Assembly: GCA_023014365.1 (NCBI GenBank)
Contig: JAEBUN010000004.1
Location: 124,001-188,000, forward strand
DNA from: Lepiota brunneoincarnata
Taxonomy: Eukaryota; Basidiomycota; Agaricomycetes; Agaricales; Agaricaceae
DNA: 64,000 nt
Direction: 5' to 3'
Of this stretch, positions 11,300 to 23,309 are shown piece by piece. The position numbers and the translations under genes are program-made. Position 1 is the first letter of the stretch, and each line of letters begins with the position of its first letter. Below the pieces are notes generated by a model. The model worked only from the letters and a program-made list of their open reading frames with translations, was not told the DNA's origin and searched no databases.

Positions 11300-14205
11300 C
11301 CATCAAAGTGTTAAGCTGGGGAAAACTTGTCCAAGTCAGAGAGGTTGCACAGAAGGTTTTTGAGATGGATGCACTCTTGAATGAGGAATTGGAACCTCTT
11401 TAAGTTGGGGGCCCCTCTAGCCCAGTGGTTTCAATCACTAAAGATGGGGAAAGGTGGCTGTGCACAGCTACTGGAAAGGTTGGGGGTTTGATTCCCTCTC
11501 ATCCTCCATACCTGTGAAGTGGGGAAAGGTTGCACAGTTGTCATTAGATACTACTGTGTGCTCAGTTCTTCGGGTGGGTAAACTATCTCTGAGGAAGTTC
11601 GATGGTCTCCTTGATCTCAGTTCTCAATTTGGCAACTGGCAATCACCAATCTGGGGTAAATCTGGGGGAGAGATTATTGGAGCCCAAAGTGGCGGATCTG
11701 GATTGATCTCAATCGGACCAGATCGGCTGTGCCTGATAAGGGAGCAAAAGCACAGGGCACAGTAAGCAGGGGGATTCTAACAAAAACAGATCAAACATCC
11801 TGATAAGGGGCTAGGTAACCCCCCACATGGGAATGCTTGGTCCGGGTGTTGCCAGCTTAAGCCAAGTAAGTACTGGTCATTAGTCCATGGTAATAGGTAT
11901 CTGGTTGGGTGGCAAAGGGTGGGGTACTGGGGCTTTGGGGTTACCCACAGCTTCTCCCATAGGGGTTGCTGATTGGGAAGGTCCACTGCCTGGACCTTGG
12001 AGCTCTGAGTGAGTCCGCATCTGGGCATGCTCTGGGGTTAGATCCCCCATGGGTGTTCCATCCAAAGTGGGCGGTGCAGGCTTGGGGTGCTGGAACAACT
12101 CCATGCCACTGGTCCACGGACCTTTGGGAGTGCAATGTGGTTGGCTGTGGGTGAGGCAGAGACCTGGGACAGGTGGGGATCTGCACTGGTTGGCATCAGT
12201 GAACCATCTGCCCAGGAACAGGAAGCCCAGTAACCAGGGCTCTATACTAACTCCCTGGTGAAGTATGAGCTGTAGTGGGCTGGGACAGTCTCCCATGACC
12301 TGGCTCAAGTGCACTAAATCCTCTGTCAGTTCTCCTGACTGACTAAGCCAGGTTAGAGTCTAAGTTGATTCTGGGGCCTGGTGCATCCGGTGCTTGCCTT
12401 GCAAGAGCACATAGCAATAGGGTCCTCCCTCATGAGAGGGCCCTATACCTTGTAAATTGTTGATTTCAAAAAAAAAAAAAAAGAACCTCTTTAAGTTGGC
12501 TTCAAGTGAGGAAATAGCCTCAATGAAGTCCCAGCTGAGCGAATTAAGGTTGCATTTGACCGACTGAGTGTCATCACTGCAAGATTTGGACTCATACTCA
12601 TTGCAAGAGTGAGACAGGAGATTTTGGAGTTCCTGGAGCAAATGAGCTGGCTGGGATAAGTGTCAGAATTGTTAAGCTTAGCGAATAGAAGTGAGAAAAT
12701 GCCCACCAGATAAGCCTGCAAAGGTGCACTCATTGGAAGCAGACTCAGTATGGGCATGCTTGGCAGTATTGGTGTTGGCTTTGGCTAGAACCTGTTCAGC
12801 CTGGGTATAACAGCAGTGTGTAGTGTTCATATTGGGAACTTGACAATAGGGAAGAAGACGGACAGTGCCTTTAGACAAGAGGACTTTTTGACAGTCTCCT
12901 AAAGAGGGAGGAAGTCAGAATCAGTGGTTAGGGGGAGTGGAGCTGGTGCACCACATCAGAGGTAGACAAACAACACTTGCAATAAGGCAGAACTACACAA
13001 ACCTCTTCAATGATAGCTTGAGAGACCTCCTCGTTAACCATCATGTCCTGAAGGCAAGTGATGATCTCAGCCAATGTAATAGGTTGAGAGACAGCTAGAT
13101 TACCGTGTCAGCACTGGTTGCTTGGGAGTTGGAAGTGCTGGTCATACTCTCAGCAGGCTCAGTATTGGTGTCTACCACAATAGCAGCAGAGATAGGGGCC
13201 TTGCAACCCTTGTGAGGCTAAGCTTATACATGAGAAGACAATTGGAGCCAAAAGAACACTAAGCTTATGTGTTTGGGGACAGCAGAGCCTTTGGCAGTGT
13301 TAGAGAAAGTAGAGCCAGTCATGAATGATGGGTGCTGAGCCTCTTTGGTCCTGGTTTTGTGGGATTCCTCAGAGCAGACGTGATTAATGTGGCTATAGCA
13401 TTCAGAGAGCACCTTATAGATTGTGGGCATCTCATAAGATGAATGGTAGTTGTTTTGGTAAATTCTGTAAAGCTTGTGAATATGGAAGACATAGTCCTGG
13501 TTGACATGAAGCTTGATAGCCTCGGTGTCCTCCAATAACACTTTAATATAAGCAGACTAGAAGATAATTGAACAGTGAAGAAAGGGACATGGGGACAAAT
13601 AAACATATTCCAGAAGCATTGAACACAAGGAGGGCCTTCTTGACAAGGGAACAAGCAACTTGACTGTTTTGCAGGCACTGGAGATGACCTTTGGCATTAC
13701 TAATGAGATTGTTGAGCTTGACCTGGAGATGGGGGATAGAAGAAGCTATTTTCTTGTGAAGAGTGTCTGCTAGAATGAGATGTTGCTCCCTCACATTTAT
13801 ATGGAAAGGCTGTTAGCAGTGATAACAAATCATAGCAAGTGGATAAAACACACCCTCCACCTTAAGCTTATAACCTGAGATGCCTAGGAAACTGGTAATC
13901 TTGAGTAGCCAGCCTTCGACAGACTTGCTGAACCACAGTTGCTTTATTAGGTAACATGTTGCCAGGGTCTCGTGTTGTGCACAGGGATTCTGATGGAATA
14001 GTGAGGGCACCGATTTCAATTTGGCTAGGGGGAGATGGGTCCCAAGGGGCACTTCAGTTTGACATTCAGTTTGATGCGAGCTTTTTTGTGAAGAGCTTTT
14101 TTGAACATTATGGACAAGCTGGTTCAGGCTTGTAAGTAAACTGGAGCAGATGAGCTGGGTTGCTATATGTTGTAGATCATGGTATGTTAAGGTGTCAATA
14201 GACAT
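11300..14205 (-). pseudogene. Antisense Gypsy-associated gene remnant, downstream part
   Basis: Minus-strand open pieces at 14205-13813, 13794-13543, 13541-13224, 12878-12678 and 12641-12500 are separated by stops or probable introns. The piece YCQVPNMNTTHCCYTQAEQV (12850-12780) is homologous to HYSQVPGMDLKSCSYIHAIQ in the antisense remnant at 27.1 kb. A helical stretch (SWDFIEAISSLEANLKR) is cut by the SINE-like insertion at 12482 and resumes at about 11391 as FQFLIQECISKTF. It lies antisense, between pol and the LTR of the same decayed Gypsy. Function unknown, exons not resolvable. Confidence 0.45.
11409..12482 (+). mobile_element. SINE-like retroposon with tRNA-like head and LINE-like tail (1074 bp)
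   Basis: Bounded by a 17-bp target duplication GAACCTCTTTAAGTTGG (11392-11408 and 12483-12499) and ending in a poly(A) run. Its head carries a pol III A-box match TAGCCCAGTGG (11418-11428) and a B-box match GGTTTGATTCC (11485-11495; GGTTCGATTCC if one CpG decayed). Its last bases, TAAATTGTTGATTTC plus A(n), equal the LINE 3' end at about 4583-4612, which suggests mobilisation by that LINE. The 67-bp box spacing and the 1-kb length are unusual for a SINE. No convincing coding sequence. Confidence 0.7.
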
Positions 14206-14393
14206 TGCAGAAGTATCAGAGAAATATCTGATGAGTGTATAAGTGGCTGGAAGCCTTAGCTTAGCTCAGGGTCTTCAGAAGGCCTTAAGCTTAACTCAAA
14301 AAGATACCAAGAGACAAGAATCTTTAAGCAGAATGTAGCTATATACAGGAAAAGAGGATATATTACATTCAAGAGAGAAAAGGGAGGCAGGCA

Positions 14394-16580
14394 CTAGTCC
14401 AAGTCTTTCAGGATGGCCTTGGGATCCTGAGTCATTGGGAAAGCAAGAAAGTGAAGTGACTTGAGCTCCTCAAACTCTTTGTATGTCAGGACCCCCGGAA
14501 GGTTGTTAGCAAACTCAAAGAACACCTGGATGTCTTCAAGAGAGTCAGTCATTCCCATTTCAATGAATATTGCATCATTACCTTCCATTGCCATCCGAGT
14601 GGCCTGCATCTCCTGGACAAATTGATAAATGACCCATTGATGATGAAATGTTGACGCCTCATAGGCAACATGATTGGCCTCCAGACTGACCAAGCTGGAG
14701 GACACAACATGTGCAAAGGCAGCAAGATCTGTGAAACAAAAAGTGAATAAAAGAGAAAATAGTGAACAGAGAAACTTACAGTATTCACTAGTCAGTGGGG
14801 ATGTGACCAGGGCATTTGCAATGCCAGCTGAGACCTGTGGATGGTCCACAAAGGTACAAGGGTAATTATATAAGTTGCAGCTGCAACACTTTTTACCCTT
14901 GCCCAGAGGCTTGCACTCCAACTTACAAGTGGCACAAGAAGGGCACTGAGACTAAGGGGGCATGTACTAGGGTGGGTGCAAAACCATCAGTAAGAAAACA
15001 TGAGAGAACTTGGAGAACATACCAAAAGCTGGCTAGCTGCCAGCAGCCTAGAAAAGTCTTCACAAAAGAGTGGGACTGGGTGCCAGTATCTATGGTCCCA
15101 AATAATTTTGGCCTCAGAGCACTGAATGCAAGCCTGGGAAACATATTTCTTTGGATGAGTGTTCAAGCTTTTCTTGGCCAAAATAACACATTTTGGACAC
15201 GATGGGCCAGCTTGAGGAGACTCCTCAGGAATCTCCAGAACTACCAGGCTAGGCAAGCGGGAGGGAATTGGAGTTGGAGAGGCCAGGAACCTATCTTGGA
15301 AGACAAAGGCCAGCTCTTGAGGAGAAGGCAAGGGTTCAAGAAGGAGTTCCAAGTCCAGCAAAGGTGAGATCGCCACAGCGCTTGCAGGGGCTTCAACAGG
15401 GGCACAGGGAAGAGGAGGTGGAGAAGATGTTGGGCACCTAATCTTAGGTGCCCAATGCATGTTGCCATCTAGAGTAGAGGACCAATTAAAGATTTTGAGG
15501 AGGTCTTCTTGGGAGACCTCAAGACCCAATGAATGCAAGGGTGAGTTTGAATTTGCCAAGAACAGAGGCATAGGGGGCAGCATCAATGATTTTGCCTTCT
15601 GTTTGCCTTTAAGGGCAGCTGGGATATGCGCTTAAGCAGAGGTCAGTAGAAAGGCCAAATATACCTTGAAAAAGACTAAGCTTACATGTTGAAGTAGCCG
15701 AAGAGAGTATGGGGGAGGAGGGGTGGGTTGTTGAAGGGCCCGGCACCTCTGAACCTGATGCAATACCTAGGGGAGGGAGCACCAGCAAGTCTTCCCCATC
15801 CAGGGTGCACAGAGAGATGGTAAGAGGGGGTAGCAATATTGAACTGGACAAAGCCTCTGTGGATAATCCACCAGAGAGCCTGCTAATAGGGATACCTGAC
15901 AAAAGGTCTGTGGAAAATCCAGCAGAACTCTTGTCAGTTGCATTGCACAGTGACGTGATTGAGATGATGCATCTTGAAGCTGGTGCAGGCATTGGGGTTG
16001 AAGGCTGAGGGATTGGGCTTCATGGTGGCAAATAAGGTAGCGGAGGTGTTCTTGGCACACCTACCTGATGATTTCTGCAAGCTCCTTGGCCTACTTACCC
16101 TCCTCTAGCCCTCCTAACATGTGGTGCTGGTACTGGCAGTGAGGGTAGGTGGTTGCAATGCACTGACAGGTGAATGGTTAAACCTAAGCCAGCAAAAAAC
16201 ATGAGTCAGGACAAAGCGACACAAGAAAACACAACTTACATTGTGCGATTGAGGGAGATGATGTGTTTTGAAGGACCTGTGAGGCGTTGCTCAGCCCAGC
16301 ATAGTCTGAAAACAGCATTAGAAAAACAAAGATAACTGTAATACAAGCTCTACTCACCAGAGGAGGAGTCTGTGTCTGCTTTGTATCAGGCACGTTTGCT
16401 GCTGCAGGTGTTTCTGTCCATTGCTGATAAAAGAGGGTGTTGAAGAGTGATATGCAAGCAAGATAGGTGAGGTAGACAGGGAGAGAGTGAGTGAAAAAGT
16501 GAAAACAAGACCTTGGGACTTTTAAAAGACCCAATAATGAGATAAAAATTTAAGCTATAGCAACAAGTTGATCTATACAT
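14394..16580 (-). pseudogene. Antisense gene remnant with cysteine clusters
   Basis: Minus strand, probably starting with MDRNTCSSKRA near 16417 (stop codon after it). Two clean introns follow: GTGAGT...TTTTCAG near 16357-16307 and GTAAGT...GCTTAG near 16240-16185. Downstream, 15586-14987 contains PSCPKCVILAKKS...ACIQCSEAK, and 14921-14394 contains KCCSCNLYNYPCTF, then a possible in-frame intron (SEYCKFLCSLF...) and a helical C-terminal region (SSLVSLEANHVAYEAS). The C-x2-C-x6-C spacing and gene order match the antisense genes at 46-48 kb and 62 kb. Several frame breaks make it a pseudogene. Confidence 0.5.
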
Positions 16581-16732
16581 TTAAACTCAGTGACATGACA
16601 TCATTTTGGAATAAGCTTAGCAAAAGTACACTACCCTCAAAGCTGGTGAATGTTCTAGAACATAGAGTGTATCAGAGAGACTCAGATACTGCGAATTTGA
16701 AGGAGATAATGACTGAGGACAGTCAGCAATTG

Positions 16733-16747
16733 GTTAGGGGGAGATAA
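16733..16747 (+). other. Purine tract before a probable 3' LTR
   Basis: GGTTAGGGGGAGATAAT precedes a TG-starting sequence at 16750. The context, GACTGAGGACAGTCAGCAA followed by the tract, is paralleled at 48367-48398 (GACTGAGGGCAGTCA then AAAGGGGGAGATA) just before a recognised LTR-like repeat. By this parallel it is a polypurine tract for plus-strand priming of a Gypsy element. Confidence 0.55.
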
Positions 16748-16749
16748 TA

Positions 16750-18040
16750 TGCCAATTTTACGCCTATACCTGAATTCTGTACTCCAGAACGATTCTCTAC
16801 ATAGAATCATTAGCTATATCATTAAAGAACTCTATAGAGGATTGGTACTATGTCCCATAGTAGCCAGTTTGACCAAACTAAGGATATTCAAGCCTCGGAA
16901 GTGTTCAAACCAGCTCATTATCACTAAGCTTAGTGAACTAAGCTATCAGAATGCTCTCTGGAGGGATTCAGGACTCTACATAGCCTATCGAGTATACTCC
17001 AGTCACATTAAGGGACCTTATGAGCAGTTTTCTGATGAACTCAGATTTGTTGGAACCTAAAGAATGTACATAGCAGCTGTTGCAGGTGTATTACGCCCAT
17101 AGTGAGCCCAATAATGATGACTGGACCACAGAATGGAATGTCCAACATTTGGGAGGTGACACCCAATGCCAAAAACCCTAGAAATATCAAAGACTCATAA
17201 TTAACAAGTGCTTTGTGGGTCCTGGCACCTTGGCATATTGCCTGACTGAGATTAATTACAATGGATCAAGGGATTGTCCATACACCATACATTCCAATCA
17301 TAATTGATCCAGAGGCTTAATGCGCTTGCGTGGATGCAGAATAATGCAGATGAGCACAGAACACATCTGGCTGGATTGCCATTTGTCAATCAGAGAAAAA
17401 CCCATAACCCAGGGTGAGGTAGAAATGCTGCCAAACCTTCCAAAATATTTTGCAGTACCTGTAACAATTAAGGTTATTGTTTTCTATTTCATATTTACTA
17501 TCTCTTGTATGTATCTAAACAATATAAATACAGTTGCACTTGTTCATGGAGAAGCAAGAGGTCTTACCACCGCTTCCACACACAAGTCTGCAAGCTGTGA
17601 TCAAGAACAGTTTCAGAGGACTACTTAGTGTGCGTCGTTAAGTGTGATTTCTTCAGTCATCAACCAACCCAGAGATAGAGACAGAGAACAGAGTCCAGAG
17701 TATAGAGTTCCAGAGTGCTAGAGACAGAGACAGAGACAGAGAACAGAGTTCAGAGACCAGAGACCAGAGACTAGAGACCCTGCACTTTGAATTGACAGGG
17801 ATTGTCCTTTCACTGTTGTACCATATGGCTAAGATAACTTTAGTGGCTGTTCATTAACCTCTAAAAACACTATTCTCTTAAATTTTGCTGTCAGAATGCA
17901 GCCCCAGAACACCCTAAAAGATAAAACTGTTCATTATCTATCTCATACTACTTGTATTAACTTAAGCTTATCAAATTTTGACTAAGCTTAGTGAGAACAA
18001 GCCCTTTATCTATATTAAAAATCCACAAATGTTTCCACCT
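16750..18040 (+). repeat. Probable Gypsy LTR, 3' boundary uncertain
   Basis: Begins TGCCAATTTTACGCC directly after the purine tract. It is non-coding, with only short ORFs. It contains CAATATAAATACAG near 17519, a GATTTCTTCAGTCAT motif near 17648 that is shared with the 1.85-kb LTR-like repeats, and an AGAGAC-rich microsatellite. No second copy is in the window, so the 3' end is only bracketed by the protease coding that starts at about 18052. No gag is present between this region and that protease. Confidence 0.4.
17669..17779 (+). repeat. AGAGAC/CAGAGA-rich microsatellite
   Basis: Imperfect 6-9-bp purine-rich repeats (AGAGACAGAGACAGAGAAC, then CAGAGACCAGAGACCAGAGAC) inside the probable LTR. 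It is probably a slippage product. No function is visible. Confidence 0.7.
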
Positions 18041-18051
18041 TTTCAGCACTA

Positions 18052-21000
18052 TTGAATCACCCTAGACTAATTAAAACAGTGTTTCAGACTAATGGCAAAT
18101 GGGGTAAAGCCTGGACTACACAAGATCCTGTTATACAGTATTTAGACACTCTAGTACCCAAAGAAAGAAGTAAACAAGTCTTTGTGGGCAGGGAGTCTGA
18201 ATTGCTACATGTAATTCCTACATTAATCAATGGGGTCAGAGAAGAAGCTCTACTAGATAATGGGTCACAAATCATATCTATGTATGTATGAGTAAGGAAG
18301 CAGCAGTAGCTTGCAACATAGCTTGGGATCTGGACAATACCATAAATATGCAAAGTGCTAATGGTCAGATAGAAAAGGTTTGTGGGTTAGCTAAGGATGT
18401 GCCTTTCAAAATGGATAAGATAACAGTCTATCTACAGGTCCATGTGATGCAGAAACCAGCTTACAGGGTTTTCCTAGAGAGACCTTTCAATGTTCTCACA
18501 GAAAGCAAGGTCAAGAATATGGCAAATGGAGGTCAGCTTCTGGTGATTAGAGATCCTAATACTAAGGCACAGATTACCTTGCCTACCCATGCGTGAGGAG
18601 AGTTACCTAAGATATTAAAAAACAAGCTAGAAGGAAATTTTTAGGTAACCTCAATGAATTGGTGGATGACCAAGAAGAGGTAGCCAGTATTGTAGAATTA
18701 GACAAGAATGATGAACCATATACAGTAGCCACCAAAACCTTTCCAATGTTCTCCAGATCTCAAATACTCCTTGAATAGTTCCAGATATACTAAAGCTAGG
18801 GATTTCATATTTTAATTTGTTTAATTTGTTGACTTCCAAATATAGAATATTATGTAATTATTACTAAATCGATTAGTAGATAAGATATAGGGGTATATAT
18901 ATTTAAAATATGAGGTCTCTAGCTTTAGTATATCTAGAGCTATTCAAGGAATAGTTGAGACCTGGAGAACATTGGAAAGGTTTTGGTAGCTACTATATAT
19001 GTGAACTGCTGCCTCTTCAAACAGATTCATTCACTGAAGACAAGGTAAACATGATATATCTGCAGAAAAGTTTTGAAACTGACTGGAGGCCTTGTCAGGA
19101 CAAGGAGGTATTCAAAACTTTTGCAAAACAAAGTATGGGTTATGTTGCAAATTACAGACAAATTGTAGCATTAGGAGAAACTGAAATAGAAGATGAATAT
19201 GAATGGCTGTTAAGCTTAGCAGGAAAAAAGTACAAACTGGTATATTTAAAAGTAAGACCAGTATTAGGAGAAGTTTCCTGAGAATATCATATAAAAAGGG
19301 AAATAAAAGGGGACCCTTTGAAAGACTTGCCAATCTTACCTGAGATATTGCTGAACTTTGAACCTGTATGCAGGTACACAGAGGAAAGAAAAGAACAAAT
19401 GGATACACAACATAAAGAAGATTTCCTCTTACCAGAAGAGAGGAAACTAATGCATTATTTGGTAGGAGTACAGAACAAGGCATTTGCCTGGGATGACACA
19501 GAAGGGGGAAGTTTCAAAACAGAATATTTTCCACCAATTGAAATTCCTACTGTATCTCATGTCCCCTGGGTCGAAAGACATATGAGAATTCCACCAGCTA
19601 GCTATGACAAAGTCTGTTAAATTATTAGACAAAAAATAGCTGCAGGGGTCTACAAACCTTCTAATGCCTCATATAAGTCATGCTGGTTCTGTGTAGCCAA
19701 GAAAGATGGTAAAAGCTGGCAATTAGTGCACAGTCTTGAGCTGTTAAACAGAGTAACTATAGCTTACTCAGGACTACCACCAGGTACAGAAGAACTTGCA
19801 ATGCATTTTGCCAGCTGAGCTTGCAATGGTGTACTAGATTTGTATGTAGGATATGATGAAAGGCCCCTGGCAGAAACCTCAAGAGATATGACAATGTTTC
19901 AGACATCTTTTGGTGCTCTCAGACTGACCACTCTGCCAATGGAATGGATGAATGCTGTACCAATTTTTCACAATGATGTTACTTACACTTTGGCTGAAGA
20001 AATTCTGGAATACATGATGCCTTATATTGATGATGTGCCTATTAGGGGACTGTCAACAAGGTATGAATTATGAGACAGAACTTGTGAAGTACTTCCCAAA
20101 AATCCTGGCATAAGGAAATTCATATGGGAACACATGAATAATGTAAATAGAATCTTATAGAGGATGAAGTATGTAGGTGGTACTTTCTCAGGGCCTAAAA
20201 CTACCTTATGTGTGGACAAGATTACTATAGTGGGTTTCATCTGTTCATATAAAGAAAGGTTACCTACTAAAAATGTGATAGGGACAATATTGAGGTGGGG
20301 ATCATGTGAAGACACTACAGATGTAAGAGTGTTCTTAGGAACCTCTGTGTAGTGTAGAAATCACATACCTAACTTTGTGATTATAGCCAGACCTATGTAT
20401 GACTTACTCAAGAAAGATGTACTTTTTGAATGGGGCCCATTACAACAATTGGCTCAAGACAACTTAAAGAAAGTCATTTGGGATTGCTTTCCCACCAGAA
20501 ACCCCAAGTTCCCTAGCACCCAACCTATTGTGCTAGCTGTAGATTCATCTTGGCAAGCCACAGGATATTATATCTATCAGGGGGATGAAATTGAACCTGC
20601 AATAATACATTATGCAAGGTTTAACTCAATTCTGATAGATGAAAGACAGCAGCAGTACTCACAATCCAAAAGAGAATTCTGTGGATTAAGAATGGTGCTA
20701 GAAGAAGAATGGTTTATGTTAGCCAGAAGTCAAAATCTGATGGTAGAAACAGACATGAAATATTTAGCAGGAATGCTAAATAACCCTGGAAAACTACCTA
20801 ATGCGACAGTTAATAGATGGGTGGACTATATTAGAACCAATTTCCAATTCACATTGATCCATAAACCCGGAAAGAATTTTGGACTGGATGGTTTGTCCAG
20901 GCAAAGATGGTATCCAGGAGATCCAACAACAAAAGCCTATGAAGATGGTTCAGAAGATAAAGGAGAAGACTTCATAGTAATAAAAGAAGATCCTAGGGCA

Positions 21001-21540
21001 GCAGAACCCCTGAAATTAGAAGAATTCTATGATGAAATAGATAAGAGAACAGAGTATAACCAGGGCATTGCCTTGGCTATTGATGATTTTCAATTGGAAA
21101 TTAGCAAGGCTGCTCAGTTAACTCAATGGGAGGAGTGGGTCAAAGAACAATTGGTCTGTTCATCAGGGATTAGTGAACCAACAAGGAAGTTCTTAACTAC
21201 TTTCAGTAGTGAAAAATTATTACCAGACTGGAAAGAATTAAACCCAGATAATGAAGCTGACATTTATGAGAAGCTCTGAAGAACAGAAAAAGCTAAACTA
21301 CAGGATGAGAGCCTACCAAAAATCAAGGACTGGCTGGCATCTTCAGGAAAGAGAAAGTTATATAATATATTAGATAAAGAACAAGCAAAATTTCTGAGGA
21401 ATGCCTCTCATTTCTATTTAGATGATGATGGAAGGCTATACTGGAGAACTGGTGGAGATACAGTGTTATTAGTAGTTGAAAAGGAATGCCACATGTACAT
21501 GATGAGGGCAGCACATAACTCTCTTGGACACAGAGGGATT
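18052..21540 (+). pseudogene. Decayed Gypsy pol: protease, RT and RNase H
   Basis: Protease near 18130-18290: QDPVIQYLDTLVPKE, then REEALLDNGSQIISM, with LLDNG in place of D-S/T-G, so the Ser is Asn. The frame shifts at 18288. RT pieces at 19318-19620 (AGVYKPSNASYKS follows the stop) and 19840-20073 (PYIDDVPI in the YxDD position). RNase H is within 20377-21279 (VLAVDSSWQATGYYIYQ, VNRWVDYIRTNFQFTLIHKP, FGLDGLSRQR). Stops and shifts are frequent. It is split by a MITE at 18723-18995 and, in the integrase zinc finger (HNSLGHRGIY), by a Tc1 element at 21543. Confidence 0.85.
18723..18995. mobile_element. Tc1-type MITE (273 bp)
   Basis: A long foldback: from 18731, ACCAAAACCTTTCCAATG and about 70 further bases are repeated inverted up to 18987. 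It is flanked by TA on both sides (18721-18722 and 18996-18997). The left end CAGTAGCCACCAAAACC matches the CAGT...ACAAAACC...TTCCAATG termini of both full-length Tc1 families in the window. The right end has CTACTA where CTACTG is expected. No coding. Probably mobilised by a Tc1 transposase, although no full-length partner with the exact termini is present. Confidence 0.8.
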
Positions 21541-21542
21541 TA

Positions 21543-23148
21543 CAGTGACCCACAAAACCGTTCCAATGTTTTGTACTTTTGACTTAAAGTAGTAATAGCT
21601 CAGTAAATAAAATAGCTAAATTTGTGAATATATTTATAAACATAGCCAAATATGTCATATCTGACCCTGCAAAGTCGCGTTATGTAATACTTCTAAATGA
21701 GGCAATTATGAATTTTGTAAGCATTTTAAGTCATTAGAACGGTTTTGTCAATGGTAATTTTTAATACTAATCCAAGCAATCACATGACTCCATTGATTGT
21801 CAATCAACAAGATCATGTCACCACGTGTCTTTGACATATAAATAGATGTGCTGACAGCCATGTCCCATCATTCTCAACCCCTCTACCTACCATGAAGCCA
21901 TTATCTTCTACTCTAAAGCAAACCATCCTCTCTTTGCTAAATTCTCATCATTCCTATACTAAAATTGAGGCAATTACTGGTGTTGAGTGCAGTACCATAT
22001 CCAGGCTAGCCTCTAAAAATTGTTCCAGCCTTACTAAATCACTTGGAGAACATCCTTCAAAACTCTCTACCACTAATATTCGGCATGCTATCCATCTTAT
22101 CTCTGCTGGCAAGGCTGAAACTGCTGTAGATATAGCCAAATCTCTTGCTCCCATCATTGGGACATCAGTCTCTTCACAGACTGTAGCAAGGCATCTCAAA
22201 CAGGCAGGAATGAAGGCTGTACTCAAGCAAAAAAAGCCTTTACTCTCTGACAAGCATAGGAGAGCTAGGCTGGATTTTGTTCTGACACACCAGCATTAGA
22301 CTGTGGAGGACTGGAAGCTGGTTGTATGGTCTGATGAGACCAAAATTAATCATTTGGGGTCAGATGGAAGGAAGTGGGGATGGAAAAAGAAGGGAGAGGG
22401 GCTTAGTGAAAGATTGGTCAAGGGAACTCTGAAGTATGGAGGAGGATCAGTGATGGTTTGGGGCTGTATGCTGTGGGATGGCCCAGGCTATGCAGTGAGG
22501 ATTGATGGAAGGATGGATGCAGAGTTGTTTGTGCAAATTTTGGAGGAAGATTTGAAGAAGAGTCTCCAGTGGTACAAGCTTAAACCCTGAGATATTATCT
22601 TCCAGCAAGATAATGACCCCAAACACAAGAGTACACTGGCCAAAGAATGGTTTCAAAAAAATCATTTTAGGCTCCTAACCTGGCCAGCACAGTCACCTGA
22701 CCTCAATTCCATTGAACACTTATGGGAATATGTGAAGAGAAAGTTGGGAGAGTATGAATCTCCTCCCAAGGGTATGGAGGAGTTGTGGCAGAGGGTAGAA
22801 AAGGAGTGGGATGCTATTCCAGCTTCTGAGTGTCAGAAGTTAATTGAAAGTATGCCTAGAAGAGTAGCAGCTGTACTCAAAGCCAGGGGGGGCTACTCTA
22901 AGTACTAGAAATAATAGGATAGCCTAGTATAATATGTCATTGACAAAACTGTTCCAATGACTTAAAATGATTACAAAATTCATAATTGCCTAATTTGGAA
23001 GTATTACATGACGCAACTTTGCAGAGTCAGATATGACATATTTGGCTATGTTTATAAATATATTCACAAATATGGCTATTTTATTTACTGAGCTATTACT
23101 ACTTTAAGTTAAAAGTACAAAACATTGGAACGGTTTTGTGGGTCACTG
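21543..23148 (+). mobile_element. Tc1-type DNA transposon, family 1, copy 2 (1606 bp)
   Basis: TA duplications at 21541-21542 and 23149-23150. Same length and arm structure as copy 1, with the inner inverted motif at 21732-21748 carrying one G-to-A change. Removing the element and one TA joins the flanking Gypsy integrase reading frame (GIY then ATQEIIS), so the insertion was clean. It sits inside the H2C2 zinc finger of that integrase. Confidence 0.97.
21892..22908 (+). pseudogene. Tc1 transposase, two nonsense codons (copy 2)
   Basis: Same 339-codon frame as copy 1, no indels. TAG at 22300-22302 (codon 137; TGG in copy 1) and TGA at 22588-22590 (codon 233; CGA in copy 1). Catalytic residues are otherwise present (VVWSDETKIN, FQQDNDPKH, IEHLW). 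Codon 299 is intact TGG. All lesions are G:C to A:T transitions. It shares the codon-233 stop and a Q at residue 226 (SLQWY; R in copy 1) with copy 3. Confidence 0.93.
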
Positions 23149-23309
23149 TATGCAACTCAGGAAATAATATCCCAGTGATTCTGGTGGCCTGAACTTGAGA
23201 ATGACATTGCCTGGTTTGTAAGGACCTATCACATATGCCAAGTCAGACAAAAGATGATATTAGAAACACCCCCAGTAGTAACACATACTCCATCAATATT
23301 CCAAGTCCT

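Noticed and set aside
16531..16560. tRNA gene or RNA-gene candidates near pol III-like boxes
   Set aside because: Apart from the SINE-like head at 11418-11495 no A/B box pair with a foldable cloverleaf was seen anywhere in the window.
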